A DNA stretch of 64,000 nucleotides. Source: Coleophoma eucalyptorum. Taxonomy: Eukaryota; Ascomycota; Leotiomycetes; Helotiales; Dermateaceae. How positions within the stretch are numbered: the stretch's first letter is position 1; each line of letters opens with the position of its first letter. This document shows positions 1 to 10,860 of the stretch, in pieces. The stretch is taken from contig JALRME010000025.1 of assembly GCA_026120035.1 (NCBI GenBank), forward strand, positions 496,001 through 560,000. Reading direction: 5' to 3'. The notes under the pieces are model-generated. The model saw nothing but the letters and a program-made list of their open reading frames with translations. It had not been told where the DNA came from and ran no database searches. The translations under genes were made by a program, and so were the position numbers.

Positions 1-396
1 GCCGAGATGTACCAAGACTTTTGAAAGGAGCCTCATTCAGGTGGCGGCGTGACTTGGTCTTGATTGGATCATGTGATTCAAGGGGTCTTTGAGGTACAAC
101 GTACAACCGCCAGCATTTACTGTCGGCGGCTTGGAGAGCAAGGCATGGAAAAGAAGAAGTATTTATCCGTACAAAGCCATTGTTGGTAGGCTAGGATATA
201 AATATAACTTGTAGAATAAAGTTTTACAATAATTGGGAAGATGGTTTTCTTGGAATCGCTATTTATAATGGGCATTATAGATCCCTTTAAGTACTACTTG
301 TTAATATCGAATGTGCCACAACCTTGGGTTCAAAGAGTCTGGCTAATCTCGACTTACGTTGAGAAAATATGGCATGCTGGACCAATGATTATTGTC
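1..396. other. Left-edge intergenic stretch, no gene seen
   Basis: This stretch lies downstream of the amidase on the minus strand. It has no open frame with family resemblance and no repeat that I can see. It probably contains the 3' untranslated end of the amidase transcript. Confidence 0.5.
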
Positions 397-2515
397 TTAA
401 TCCAAAAGTAGGAGCTTCGCAGTGGCCCGTCCGTTTTTACCCAACGCAAGTGCAATAACCATTGTCTTGTTAATTTCAGCTTTGCCCGTTTCAATAGCAT
501 CCAGCTTCACTTCGCTTTCTATTTTCCAGACTGAATCCTGTATGGAAACAGGGACAGGTTTGCCATCAATCGTCACGGTTAGGCTCTCCAATCCATCGCA
601 ACGCCCTGCGTCAAATGACCCACTCAAACTTAGCAGAGTACTACCGTTCACACCAACCCGTCTTGTAGCCTCGATTGTGACTTCTGGTGCAAGAGCTCCT
701 TCTGCCACCACCGCCCTTGATCTGGCCTGAATAAAATCACTCTTTAACTCTGGCGTTCCTCCTGGTGCTTTCCTCTTCTTACTTCCATGCTCGTAAGCAA
801 ACGCATATTCCAGCAACTTCGCATCATCATATCCCCTCCCCGCAAAGGTTAACCCAACTGGCATTTCCGTATCCTCCATAATCCCCATGGGTACCATGAT
901 GGTTGGGATTCCCAAATGCCGAATCACTCGGTTGCCGTTTGAATACATTACACCATTCTTCCACGCTGCTCCGGCCGATAACTCATTGGTATCAGCATCG
1001 GCGGGACCAACGTCCGCATTGGCGGGGAAAACAATGCAGTCGAAATTTTCGGTTTGAAGCCAGGATTCGAAGGATTTCCGCCGGCTTTCGAGGGCGTTCA
1101 GTGCAACTTCTAAACCCGGAAGTGCATTTATAGCTACTCGACCATCCGAAGCAAGAGATACCAGCGTGTCGTAGGGTATTGGGGCACTGAGCCTCGTGTA
1201 TCTATCTGGGAGTGCACCGGGAGGGTGAGGGAATATGCGAGCCGGGTCAACACTAGAGAGGGATGGGCAGGTAGGATCACCGATCTGAAGGAGGAAGTCG
1301 TCCCAGGCATACGCAACAAGTTCACGTCTTTCAATGGAATCCCACTCTTTCGTGATGCCATCGTTGACGCCTTTGCTGTCCCCTTTATCATCCATAGCGA
1401 ATAATGACGAGTCTTCATTGTTGGCGCTTATAGTATCGTATTCTGCTACAAGAGGGAAGTCTGTCTCAATCACGGTTGCGCCGGCTTTTTCGAGTGTCTG
1501 CTTCGCCTGATACCACAGGTCTAGGATCGATTGGCGGGTAGTTATTGGGCAGTTCAGCGCTTCTGACTTTCCAATATAGATCTTCGGCACGCCGATGCGT
1601 TTACCTTGGAGCACGTTCGTGTTGGCTAGAGACTTGAAGGACAAAGGCCGTACATTGAAATCGGAATGCTGAGGTAGTTTTATGAAGCGCTGATCCCGCC
1701 AGAAGTCTCCGGCGGTGCACTGATCAGCGATAACAATAATATCTAAAATTTCCAGCATATCCCGCATTGTACGGGCATGGGGAACGACCACATCACATGT
1801 CGGATATAATGGCCAGTTTCCCCGTACTGAAATTAGTCCTCGAGACGGCGTGTAAGCGACCAAGCCATTGTTAGATGCTGGACTCCTTCCTGATGATACC
1901 GTCTCCTCCGCCATTCCGAAGGCTGCAAAACTGGCGGCAGTGGAGGTTGCGGATCCATTAGAGGAGCCTGATGCAAATGCAGCCGTGAGAAATTTTCTAT
2001 TGTATGGACTCTCGGCCCGCCCGTAGTGGCCGCGTTGCATCCCTCCGGCTGCCATAGGCGGCATATTTGTCTTTCCAATAAGAATGGCACCGGCATCTCG
2101 GAGCATCTGACAAACGAAGGCATCCTCGTTGGCTACGAGATGCTGGAAGGCAGGAGAACCAGAAGCAACAGTCATGCCTTTCACCTTGTAGCTATCCTTG
2201 ACAGTAAATGGAATGCCTTCTAGCGGTCGAATGGACAGCCCGTTAGCTCTTCGATGATCCGATGCAGCTGCATCCTCGAAGACTGAGAGATTGAGCACCG
2301 GTATGGAGTTCAGCTTCCCACGCCTATCGTAAACTGCGATTCGATGTAGATATATTGTAACAAGTTCAACGCTTGTGATCCAGCCTTCATCGAGTGCTTC
2401 ACGTATGTCACCAATTGAAGCCTCGACAATGCTGAACCCCGATTGGGGTACTTGAGTCTACAGCAGAATAAGACAAAATGCTACAAGAGTGAGCTGAGCT
2501 ACTTACTGACACCAT
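397..2515 (-). CDS. Amidase-signature-family amidase, 689 aa
   Basis: Amidase-signature hydrolase, expected to split a C-N amide bond to a carboxylate and ammonia or an amine; the substrate is unknown. Exons are complement(397..2457, 2507..2515). The first exon is only ATG-GTG-TCA, followed by a 49-nt GTAAGT..TAG intron; the sum is 690 codons. The long open frame alone would start at a GTG at 2298, which is not a fungal start, and the upstream part reads as normal amidase N-terminus (IREALDEG, VELVTIYLHRI). The Lys of the Ser-cisSer-Lys triad is at about residue 90 (FTVKDSY), the cis-Ser at about 168 (ASGSSNGSA) and the nucleophile Ser at about 192 (EETVSSGRSPAS). The usual Gly before the nucleophile is Ser here. 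About 100 residues after the catalytic domain form an extra C-terminal beta-rich tail. No signal peptide is visible. Confidence 0.9.
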
Positions 2516-3931
2516 TGTGATTGAGTTGAATAAACAACTCAGACCTATCACAGTGATAATAGTAACCACCTGAGTTTCAACCCAGAACTCTGCTAAAGGC
2601 TCTTCGCATATACACTGCCCGTTTATAACGAGGCGATATTACTTCGGGTCAGGCACGTTAAATGACACTAGTCAATAAGAGAGAAGATATGACGTGAAGG
2701 GGAACCACAGCTGTTATATCAAATGCAGGTACTTGAGTTTGTCGCATTGATCTGTTATGAACCCTTATGAGTGGATATCCGATAACGGCTGGTGTTATCT
2801 TCGCGGATTTCCGACTTCAACCCCCACTCCATTTATGTTTATGCTCTACCAGTAGAGCTTAAAGTATAAAACTGATGATGTATAATAGATATGTCCTAGC
2901 AGGTATTAAAATCGTCTCTGGTGAGAGCTCTCGATCCCATTTGTGATGCGATAAATTTTTATTAACACATGCTAAAAGTCAATATGCCACCACTGATGAT
3001 GTAACGAATCGATATCCGCTGGCTACCCGAGACAGCATACGAGGACATAGATACCATTGCTCTAAATTATGACAGCTACTTCCTGGGCTTGCGTGTCGTA
3101 AAAGTAGATGGGTCAAATAGGTGGAACAGGCTGGCGAGTGGAAGGCTGTAAAGCAACAGCCGTATAGGTGAGTAGTGCAAGCGTAAGTAGACGGGGTCCC
3201 ACTATCGCACAAAAAAAAACGCCTACCCGTTGACACATATCATCGGCTCTCCTGATCTTACCAAGCCGGACGAGGCCAAATGAGACGGGTAGAAAGTGAG
3301 GAATGGTGATGCATTTGAAACTGGCATCGCTCACTGTCCTCAAAAGAACGGTATCCTGACCCGTACGGGGAGACGTGACAGGATGTGACTCGAGCCAGGC
3401 CAATGGCGCCCTTATGGACTCTGCAGAGTGCCAATGGAACAATTAAGATGCGGTGGGAGGCCTTGGTGTTAGACAAGAAGGACGGATCCGAGACGAAGAG
3501 CTTGGGGTATCAAGTTCGAAAGCGGCAGTATTGCTGGAATTCTAGCTGTTGGGGCTGTAACCAGCTCCTAACTGCGCTTGGTGTCCGCTTCGTTCCGCTG
3601 CGCGAGCCATCGCGTGTTGGAAATCCGCTGGCGGAGCGGGGCGGGGTTTTCTGGTCAATGATAACGTAAACACCCCTCGGACTCAGTTTCCGGCGCTAGT
3701 GCACGTGCACCACCAAAGTCCGCCCTACACCAAAAGCCATTGCTAATCCTTCGAATGCTGTTAAATAGCTTCAAGGAGTGAGTCCATGCAAACTTGCCCA
3801 CCTTTCTATACTCATCCTTTCGAACCGCTCTGGATTTATTGCCTTTCAACTGCATATATATGTCCTTCAACCCGTGATAGTACCAATTTTCAGCAAGTCA
3901 TCTGCGCCACCTCGCTGCTACCACAACCAAC
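2516..3931. other. Intergenic region between divergent amidase and oxygenase
   Basis: No supported gene. The short frames here are not conserved-looking and overlap on both strands. It should carry the promoters of both flanking genes. It holds a GC-rich patch at about 3570-3650 with a TCCGC/GCGGA palindrome (annotated separately) and a TATATA run near 3855-3860, about 75 bp before the downstream ATG. Confidence 0.5.
3624..3635. promoter_or_regulatory. Palindrome TCCGCTGGCGGA, candidate Zn2Cys6 site
   Basis: A perfect TCCGC-TG-GCGGA inverted repeat (everted CCG/CGG half sites) inside a local GC-rich patch about 300 bp upstream of the oxygenase ATG at 3932. Zn2Cys6 regulators bind paired CGG triplets. 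The assignment is inference from the motif and position only. Confidence 0.3.
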
Positions 3932-4906
3932 ATGACCACCGCGATATTTAAGTACATCGACCCATCTTCTTATGACCCGCTTGCTACCGAAGCTTTCAAG
4001 AAAGCTTGGGGCAAAGTTGATGGACCCGGCGTTTCCTATACATTGAAAGACTGCCCGCGATTGGTCCAGGACCTACGCGGCCATGAATCAGATTTTTCCG
4101 TCGACCTTTCCGGCTTTGCTGTCTATAATGCGCCAGCAAACGAGAAACTGTTTATAGATGAGACACAGATAAAAGAAGGGTATTATCTTGAAGTTGAGGC
4201 ACTTCTTCGCCAGAAACTTCCTGGTATAAAGAGCGTCGTCATATTCGATCATACAATCCGGCGAAGAGAAAAGGCATCTCCACGACAGCCTGTCCAACTA
4301 GTCCATATTGACCAAACACCTCGAGCTGCTGAAGTTAGAGTCCGTCGTCACCTCCCAGAGGACGGCGTGGAAGAGCTTTTAAAAGGCCGATATCAGATCA
4401 TTAACGTTTGGCGGCCCATAAAGCATCCTGCATCCGATTGTCCGTTAGCAGTGATTGATGGACGAAGCATGGATGCCCCAGACCTTGTTGCAGTAGACTT
4501 GCTCTACCCCAAAGAGAGCGATCGCTTAGGAGAAGTTCTACCGGATCCAAACTCCGCTTCATCTACCGAAGGTTACGAAGTAAAGGGAGAAACATACGCT
4601 ATTGCACCTAACGAGAAGCATCGCTTCTATTACATGAAGGATATGACGCCAGATGAGGTCTTATTTTTAAAGTGTTTTGATTCAAGAAGTCACAAGATGA
4701 CTGGTGGGAAGACAGATATTGCACATGGCTCCGGGCATACTGCCTTCATAGATCCGCTTACACCAACAAATGCTCCTGGAAGACAGAGCATTGAAGTCAG
4801 ATGTCTCGTATTTTACGAGCAAGCGGTCAGTGAGGCTGGTACAAGTAAAGGGTTTAAGTCGTCAGCCGTGGATGATTGTCGAGCATTGACAAGATCAGAT
4901 AACTGA
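3932..4906 (+). CDS. AsaB/CmcJ/NvfI-type non-haem iron oxygenase, 324 aa
   Basis: Single-exon member of the fungal hydroxylase/desaturase AsaB (CmcJ/NvfI) family, Fe(II)/2-oxoglutarate-dependent enzymes that hydroxylate or desaturate secondary metabolites. The iron triad is visible: His125 and Asp127 in VHIDQT, and the distal His230 in NEKHRFYYMKDMTPDE. The conserved NVWRPIKHPASDCPLAVIDG and the FDS segment near residue 250 are also present. Length is normal for the family. It starts at an ATG preceded by a TATA-like stretch. A second, broken member lies at 7319-8493. The substrate cannot be told from sequence; neighbours give no backbone enzyme within 35 kb, so it may be catabolic or act on a product made elsewhere. 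Confidence 0.85.
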   Translation: MTTAIFKYIDPSSYDPLATEAFKKAWGKVDGPGVSYTLKDCPRLVQDLRGHESDFSVDLSGFAVYNAPANEKLFIDETQIKEGYYLEVEALLRQKLPGIKSVVIFDHTIRRREKASPRQPVQLVHIDQTPRAAEVRVRRHLPEDGVEELLKGRYQIINVWRPIKHPASDCPLAVIDGRSMDAPDLVAVDLLYPKESDRLGEVLPDPNSASSTEGYEVKGETYAIAPNEKHRFYYMKDMTPDEVLFLKCFDSRSHKMTGGKTDIAHGSGHTAFIDPLTPTNAPGRQSIEVRCLVFYEQAVSEAGTSKGFKSSAVDDCRALTRSDN

Positions 4907-6035
4907 CCTTCTTGCGAAACTTACATTCAATCCCTCCAAAGTTAGAACCTAGAACCTAGCCTCTAAGTCCTTCTAAAAGATAAGCGGAAGCATCAGAATG
5001 CACACTAGTTATAATTAAAATATTTAGTAGTTTATGGACAATTAGATAGTATTGTTAAATAAAGGTGTGCTAAAGTAAATGTCCGAATGTTGTTTACAAG
5101 TCAATCACGAGACCTAGTCATATGTAACAGTATCCCTAGCGGAGAGGTATTTATACCTCTCTCCCTCACACACTCTTCAATATATCACTTATGAATGAAT
5201 GCAACTGTTGCTTATAAGTCGAATTATTACGTTATGTACGTAAACCAACAGCAAAAAAGCTACAGTCTAATAAGATTTTAAAGTGCTCTTTAATATGTTT
5301 TTTATAAATTACCCATACTATCTATTTTACCGCAGAACTAGATGTGAGTTCATAGTAAATGAAATATGAACCAGTCGTATAATAGGTAAATCGCCAATTG
5401 CAGGACCAATCTATACAATCTCCCACCACACAAGCATATTGATTTCAGGCTTGCGGACTTGTGTGCGGAGTATAAAATCTCTGATGGATGCGATGTACGC
5501 ATTTATAGTACTGTGCTTCTAAGTCCAGCAGAACAGAGGCCATTGACTCTACCAAAGACAATGGTTTAGTAAATCGAATTTGTCTCAGCCTGATTCGAAT
5601 GGCGATGACAATAGAGACCAAGGGGTCAGATAAAGCGCCCGCCGCAACTATCGCACCAATACAGCGCCACCGATCTGCCCAGCGGCGATGTCGCCGATGT
5701 TATATTGTTTCTATGCGCTACAAAAGCATCCTTTGTTAACGATTACTCTATGGTAGTATGATGGTGGATATATTATCGACTAATAGCTAAGAGCCAATTT
5801 AATAAAGTTTTGGTTTTGGTTAACTTAATTGTTACCTTTATTTGATTTTCAACTTTCGATTTGTAATGTTCCTCAGGAGTTAAGCGGCCCTCGGACTGGC
5901 TGTTCGATTATCACTTCTCTATCGTCAGACGCTATCGTCCAGGATTAAATTGCCGACCTTTCCCAACCGTTATCTTCTTTCCTCTCATTTTTGGAGACGC
6001 ATTATTTTGGTTTAACTTGTCTCTTTATTCACGCA
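4907..6035. other. AT-rich intergenic region
   Basis: No gene seen. It contains a perfect 9-bp-arm palindrome at 5142-5161. The last few hundred bases presumably form the promoter of the cyclase gene at 6036. Confidence 0.5.
5142..5161. repeat. Palindrome, 9-bp arms with 2-nt centre
   Basis: GAGAGGTAT, TT, ATACCTCTC: perfect arms with a 2-nt centre in AT-rich DNA about 235 bp past the oxygenase stop. It could be a dyad protein-binding site, a short hairpin in the 3' region or the remains of an inverted repeat. Its function is unknown. Confidence 0.5.
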
Positions 6036-6903
6036 ATGCTGTCGCCAGCTTTTGTCCCTCGGAAAGTCTTGCGGCTGCCAATCCATTCAGCTAGTACAAT
6101 CTCTCGGTACTATGCCCAAGCAACCACCCGAAATGCTTCAACGACAGCGCAGAAACCAATCATTATTGACCTGTCCCGCCCGCTCCAACACCGCGCGCTA
6201 TGCCATCCCTTCCACCCACCTTTTGTAATGACGCCATGGGATACACACCAGCCCATGGTTGCAGGCAATGCTACCTTCCGCAGCTCATCATATTATATTT
6301 CAATGTCTGATCACGCTGGCACACACGTCGATGCTCCAAAACACTTCGATCCTACGCCTGGTGCCTTGTCTGTCGACCAGATGCCGCTTAGCGAATTTTA
6401 TACTGAGGGCATCTGCTTAGATCTTAGCCATGCTCAGCTCCGCGCGGGTATTAGCGTTGAAGAAATGGAGGCCGCGCTCTTAAACTCGGGCCAAGAGATA
6501 ATGCAAGGCGATACAGTGTTACTGTATATGGCGTAGGTATACTGTGCTAGTGCCTCTGATCTCCCACATTAATATGTTCCCTTCTAGGTATAATAAGAGG
6601 GTTTCGCCAGAAGATCCTAGATGGCAGCATGACTTTCCAGGGCTGGTTCCAGAGTCAGTCCACTGGCTTGCTGATAAAGGTTGCAAGATTTTTGGAGTAG
6701 AAGCTGTGTCGCCGGCTCCTGAGGGTGAATTGAACTTTATCGCGCACAATCTATGTGGCGAGAGAGGCATCACTCATATTGAGGGACTTGATAATTTGGA
6801 ATCTCTCCTTGGACGAGGGAGGTTCCGATTCATTGGCTTTCCATTAAGACTTGTTGGCGGTAGCGGAAGTCCGATTAGGGCTGTGGCATTGTTTGAGCCG
6901 TGA
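6036..6903 (+). CDS. Metal-dependent cyclase / kynurenine-formamidase-like protein, 270 aa
   Basis: Putative cyclase-family hydrolase (the fold of bacterial KynB and of isatin hydrolase). Exons are 6036..6532 and 6588..6903, with a 55-nt GTAGGT..TAG intron; the sum is 271 codons. The open frame continues upstream to a TTG at 5991, but the first ATG is at 6036. The metal-binding signature HAGTHVDAPKHF is at about residues 93-104 (His93, His97, Asp99, His103). Downstream, GCKIFGVEAVSPAPEG and FIGFPLRLVGGSGSPIRAVA match the family's C-terminal half. The first 35 residues are basic and hydroxylated with no acids (MLSPAFVPRKVLRLPIHSAS), which looks like a mitochondrial presequence. The substrate is unknown; imides, isatins or formyl-kynurenine are family options. 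Confidence 0.88.
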
Positions 6904-7318
6904 ATGATGCGGTTAAGGAGAAATGTTTTGTATTCTAGCTATGGTGTAGCAGGAGAAAGTTCTTTAATGGGGTTCTTTAAAAAACTAGTTAGTGGTTGAA
7001 TAAATGTTCAGCGGACCAGGCGCTTACCTCTCCACACTAAAAAACTTTTAAATGAATAAATTTAAATCCAAGCCGAGTCTAATTTGGGCCGGCATACTGA
7101 ATATTGATTGAATGTGCGGATATCAACTCACTTCTTAGTACCATCGAAGTGTGATGTAATAGAATCTATTGGCATGACAATGTGCAGCGGAGAAGCTTGC
7201 AATACAAAGACGATTTTGTTGGTAATTAAGTTTGCAGTTCCAAGTTAAGCAGTTAGTTTTAGACAGTATAAATTGGATAACAGTTTATCTCTCGATATAT
7301 ATGGCATTTAGTCCTCCC
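6904..7318. other. Intergenic region between convergent genes
   Basis: AT-rich stretch between the 3' ends of the cyclase gene and the broken oxygenase gene. No gene or clear repeat was seen. Confidence 0.5.
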
Positions 7319-8493
7319 TCACCAAAAATCCAATACTCTCACCTCTAGACTTTCTCGCGCCTCACTAGCTTCGTCTTGCCCTTCCAATTCAAAAGCGCTA
7401 TGCATGACCCCACTGACGCTGAAATTTGGCGATGAGCCTTCGTTCTCCTTCCCTTGTTGCAATCCCATTTTCGCTTCCATCTCATTGTCAAAGAGTTGGA
7501 TGATTAAAACGTCCGTAGGCTCTTGGTTGGATATAAAGTGCCAATCATGACCTTTTCCGTCTTTATCGTGTGGTGCATACGCCAAGTAACTATTTGAGAA
7601 GTGCGTGTGCGCCTCCTTATCTTCATTGTTTTGTTGGTGACTATTGGTTGAATTTTGTTCGAGCGGACGAGTTGGGTCGATGATCTTGCAAAGATGGGGG
7701 GTATGTGTCTGCCACTGGGTTGAACGAGGTCGACAGCTACGTAGTCAGAAATAGGGAAAGATGCACATGATGACATAGCAAGAGGGTCACGATGGACCGT
7801 TTTGAGAGGTCGCCATATCGAGAAGAGGGCGAATCGGGGAATGCTGTTGCCACCTTTGCTAATCCCACAGTAATGATCCATTAACTCATTCCATTTGACA
7901 CCAGACTCAAGTAGTTTGTTTTCGGCTTGTATAACGGGTTCGGCCGCCAGAGCTTAGTTGCGATGATACTTTCGAATATGAGTCCTCGCTCCGAGAGGTG
8001 AAAATTCAAGATGGACTTTGGAAGCTGGCGATGCGCTGCCGGCAATCGAGAACCCGATCATACGTGGGCAGGGGCCTGCATCATCGTGGCTAAGATCTGC
8101 CCCTGAATGCTCCTTTGAATGAGAATCGACTTCTGAATGGACATTGTTTCTGATGACGGCAGACTCAACAACTGCTAATTTGCACCCTGTGACTCTTCTC
8201 ACCAAGTCCTCTACCTCAGGAACATAAATAGTCTTTATAAGCTCTTCCTTGCTCCAGCTTGAGTGGTCGTAGGGGAGAGAATGGAGTCGAGAGGGTTGGT
8301 GACGTGCGGTAAAACCATGGTGAGAGAGTGTGTAAGGGGAAGACTCTCCAAGGGCGAGAGATGGACCAATATCTTTGACTGGTAGAATTAACACGTCGTT
8401 GAAGGCGGAGAGCGGTCGAAGGTGGTAAAGGTTAGGGTTTGGTGTTAAGGTTGTGCCCTTAGTTAAATTTACCCCTATACATCGGAGAGTCAT
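7319..8493 (-). pseudogene. Decayed AsaB/CmcJ-type oxygenase (in-frame stop and frameshift)
   Basis: Reads from an ATG at 8493 as an AsaB-family protein: YTLSHHGFTARH, EVEDLVRRVTGCKLAVVE, FSPLGARTHIRKYH. An in-frame TAA at 7954-7956 then interrupts it, yet family sequence continues in the same frame ([20 protein letters not shown], then [19 protein letters not shown]) to about 7730. From there the family sequence moves to another frame ([32 protein letters not shown]) through to 7319. I tested an intron over the stop and none keeps the frame. The proximal iron ligands read VHLEF, H-x-E rather than H-x-D. This therefore looks like a gene in decay, although a sequencing error at one of the two sites cannot be excluded. 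It is a paralogue of the intact gene at 3932. Confidence 0.75.
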
Positions 8494-9075
8494 TTTTTGA
8501 AACTAATATAGAAGTCATTGTCGTTAAATGAAATAAACGCGTGGGTGTGTTAAGTTCAATGATTTGTATCATATGCGGTAAGGCGACGATGAATCCCTTC
8601 AAAGAACTTACTGGTTCTTGTAATTATACTATTTTCACTCACTCCACAGACAGCTACACTTGGAGTATCGTAGTCCGGAACCGACCCGGACGGGATAAGG
8701 TCCGTAGATGTCAGTAGCTCAAGTCTAATTCAAGGTTGATCTCTAGGGGTTTCCCGCAGGACTTTGCAGAAGACATCGTACGGAGTTTGCTCATGCAGAT
8801 ATTAATCGAATTACTATGTCGGGTTTCTTACAGGTCTGCCCACAGGTTTCTGTGTGATCTTAAGTTTTTCTTGTAGTGGCTAGCCGTAGAGGTTACCGTA
8901 GGAATCCGTGTGATTACATCTCCCTTGACTGCGCTCTAGTTCGTCAGCAGGCTCTCATGATGGTAGACTACACAAATCTACTCAGCGCTCTCAAAATCCG
9001 ATTTGTGCCCAAGACGCCATCACAGAGAATGCAGATAGCAGAACTTGCTTATACAACTCTGCAGTACCATTTCCT
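8494..9075. other. Intergenic stretch with a CCGG dyad
   Basis: No intact gene. A GTCCGG (8673-8678) / CCGGAC (8686-8691) inverted repeat lies about 180 bp upstream of the broken oxygenase start. Just before 9076, the frame at 8876-9085 has CDYISLDC among basic residues, faintly like a ruined zinc-cluster half. I do not trust that reading. Confidence 0.35.
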
Positions 9076-10118
9076 ATGTCCCTAGCTATTTCAACTATGT
9101 CCCTAGAAAATGACAGTCCCAGTGACCAACTAACAGGGCCTCAATCACCACTTGGAATAAGAACTGACTTGCAAAGTGTGCTTGACCCTCAGCTCCAGAG
9201 AAAGACAACAGAAAGCGCGGCATGGTCTATGATCTATATCTATTTCCAAGCCATACATACACAGTATCCCTTCTTGCATCGAGGAACATGGGATGAGCTT
9301 TATGGCAATTGGAAAGCACAGACTTTCGCCCCTAGTACATGCTCTAAATCTTGGGCAGAATTTGTCGTAAATATGGTTTTCTCCATTGGCGCCTTGATCA
9401 TAGACCGAAGCTTCGTCGGAGCACATGACTCTAGATCATATTATAATCTTGCCACGGGAATATTTTTTCCCAAGATCCTCCAAGAAGCTTCTCTACTGTG
9501 CCAAGCACAGGCATTTCTCTTATTAGCCATGCATGCCCTTCATTGCTCTTCGTCATCTACCATTATTCAGCTGAATTCGCATGCCATTCGGACAGCAGTA
9601 ATGGCAGGTCTGCATCGTCGACCGTCGATAAAGAGTAGGAACAACGCTGGGGCTGTCCTGGAAACTCAGTGTCGACAACGGACATGGTGGTCATGTTATG
9701 TTCTTGATCGAGCTGTTGCGACTGGGTTTGGATATCCAGTCACGATACCTGACGAGTACATTACCGTAGATGTAAGTGCGCATTATTGCCCGAATGACTA
9801 TGCTAACAATGAGTACAGCTCTTCGCAAATGTTGAGAATATTTATCTCACGAAAGATTCAACAGTTCTCATGGTTCGAAATCCAGAAACAGAACCTACAT
9901 GTACTTCAGCAACTCTCCATAAAGTCCGAGCTCGGTTGATTCAATCTCGAATCCTTTCAGCGCTTGCCCCAACTGGCTCTATGGATAGTGCCCTCCACGT
10001 TCTTAACAGTAAGCAGGACTGAACAATGATTAATCTATCTCTGGCTGGACTAAGGCAGCGTTCAGAATTACATAAAGCCAAGACGATTCTGCTCACCGAG
10101 ATTGCCAAGGAATATTAG
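9076..10118 (+). CDS. Truncated fungal-specific transcription factor, no zinc cluster
   Basis: Carries part of the fungal-specific transcription factor (MHR) domain: YFQAIHTQYPFLHRGTWDEL, HAIRTAVMAGLHRR and QRTWWSCYVLDRAVATGFGY, the usual hallmark near the RRR.WW..Y.lDR motif. A workable model is 9076..9771, 9819..10008 and 10066..10118, giving 312 aa. The 47-nt first intron has a good GCTAAC branch point; the second junction is less certain. No Zn2Cys6 motif precedes the domain and the C-terminal half usual for the family is missing, so the product would not bind DNA in the normal way. It is probably a remnant, though a free MHR protein is possible. It lies between two other broken genes. 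Confidence 0.6.
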
Positions 10119-10860
10119 GAGTAATCGAAAGATGATCAAAAGTATGCGTCGCCTTAGATGGTGCTCGTTATGAAATGAGACCTAACGCATAGCAGTGCAC
10201 CGTATTATTCAGAATAGCTAATACCTATACTAATTTTCACGTTTTTATCAACTTGAGCCAACTTATTGTTACCTCATTCTTGAGCCAAGCCACTCTATGC
10301 CAAAAAATATAAACTTCTTCTGAACTTAGTTTTTGTCAGCTAGGCTGCCTAATCTAGGGATGAACTAACGAAAAGTAGCACAGAATTATTACTGTCACAT
10401 TAAAAGTATAATTCAATAGGACGTTTACATGCTCAGTAGAGACGTAATCATCTAGTGCATGTGCCGAACTTGCAATTTGGTCTTGCATATACCTCTGTGC
10501 ATTCCTGGAGCAAAGATGGCTTGGGGCCGCAATTCAGGTTAGATTTTAATATCAGAATTGATGGAATAGAGTCTTAGAGGTCGCTTAAACGGTCTAATGG
10601 TAAATGGTAGTAGTAAAATCGTAGGTAGTGCGTGATCAAATGAGTGTGATCATTACATGACTTTTGCCAAGATCACCATAGAGAGATACACTTATTATTT
10701 ACCTTCTTCCTGATCATGGTATTTACTATGTTATAATGACCTTGGTTAATAAATAAATGGTTGAGTATGTAAATTGTTTTAGTAGAGTGGTATAAGTCAT
10801 CTACCAGCAGTGAAACTTATATAGTCTTTCTCCAGGTTTAGAATGATTTATAGTATTAAC
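10119..10860. other. AT-rich intergenic stretch
   Basis: No open frame of interest. Many short TAA/TAG-rich segments. Nothing recognised. Confidence 0.45.

Noticed and set aside
422..730. 102-codon plus-strand frame opposite the amidase
   Set aside because: Antisense shadow of a well-supported coding region.
3385..3669. 94-codon plus-strand frame before the intact oxygenase
   Set aside because: No recognisable motif; overlaps several frames on the other strand in a GC-rich patch.
5991..6035. Upstream extension of the cyclase-family gene
   Set aside because: The open frame begins at a TTG; the first ATG is 6036 and gives a plausible basic presequence.
7940..7990. A short intron removing the in-frame stop in the broken oxygenase
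   Set aside because: The only GT..AG pair across the stop is 44 nt, shifts the frame and leads straight to another stop, while homology continues in the unspliced frame.
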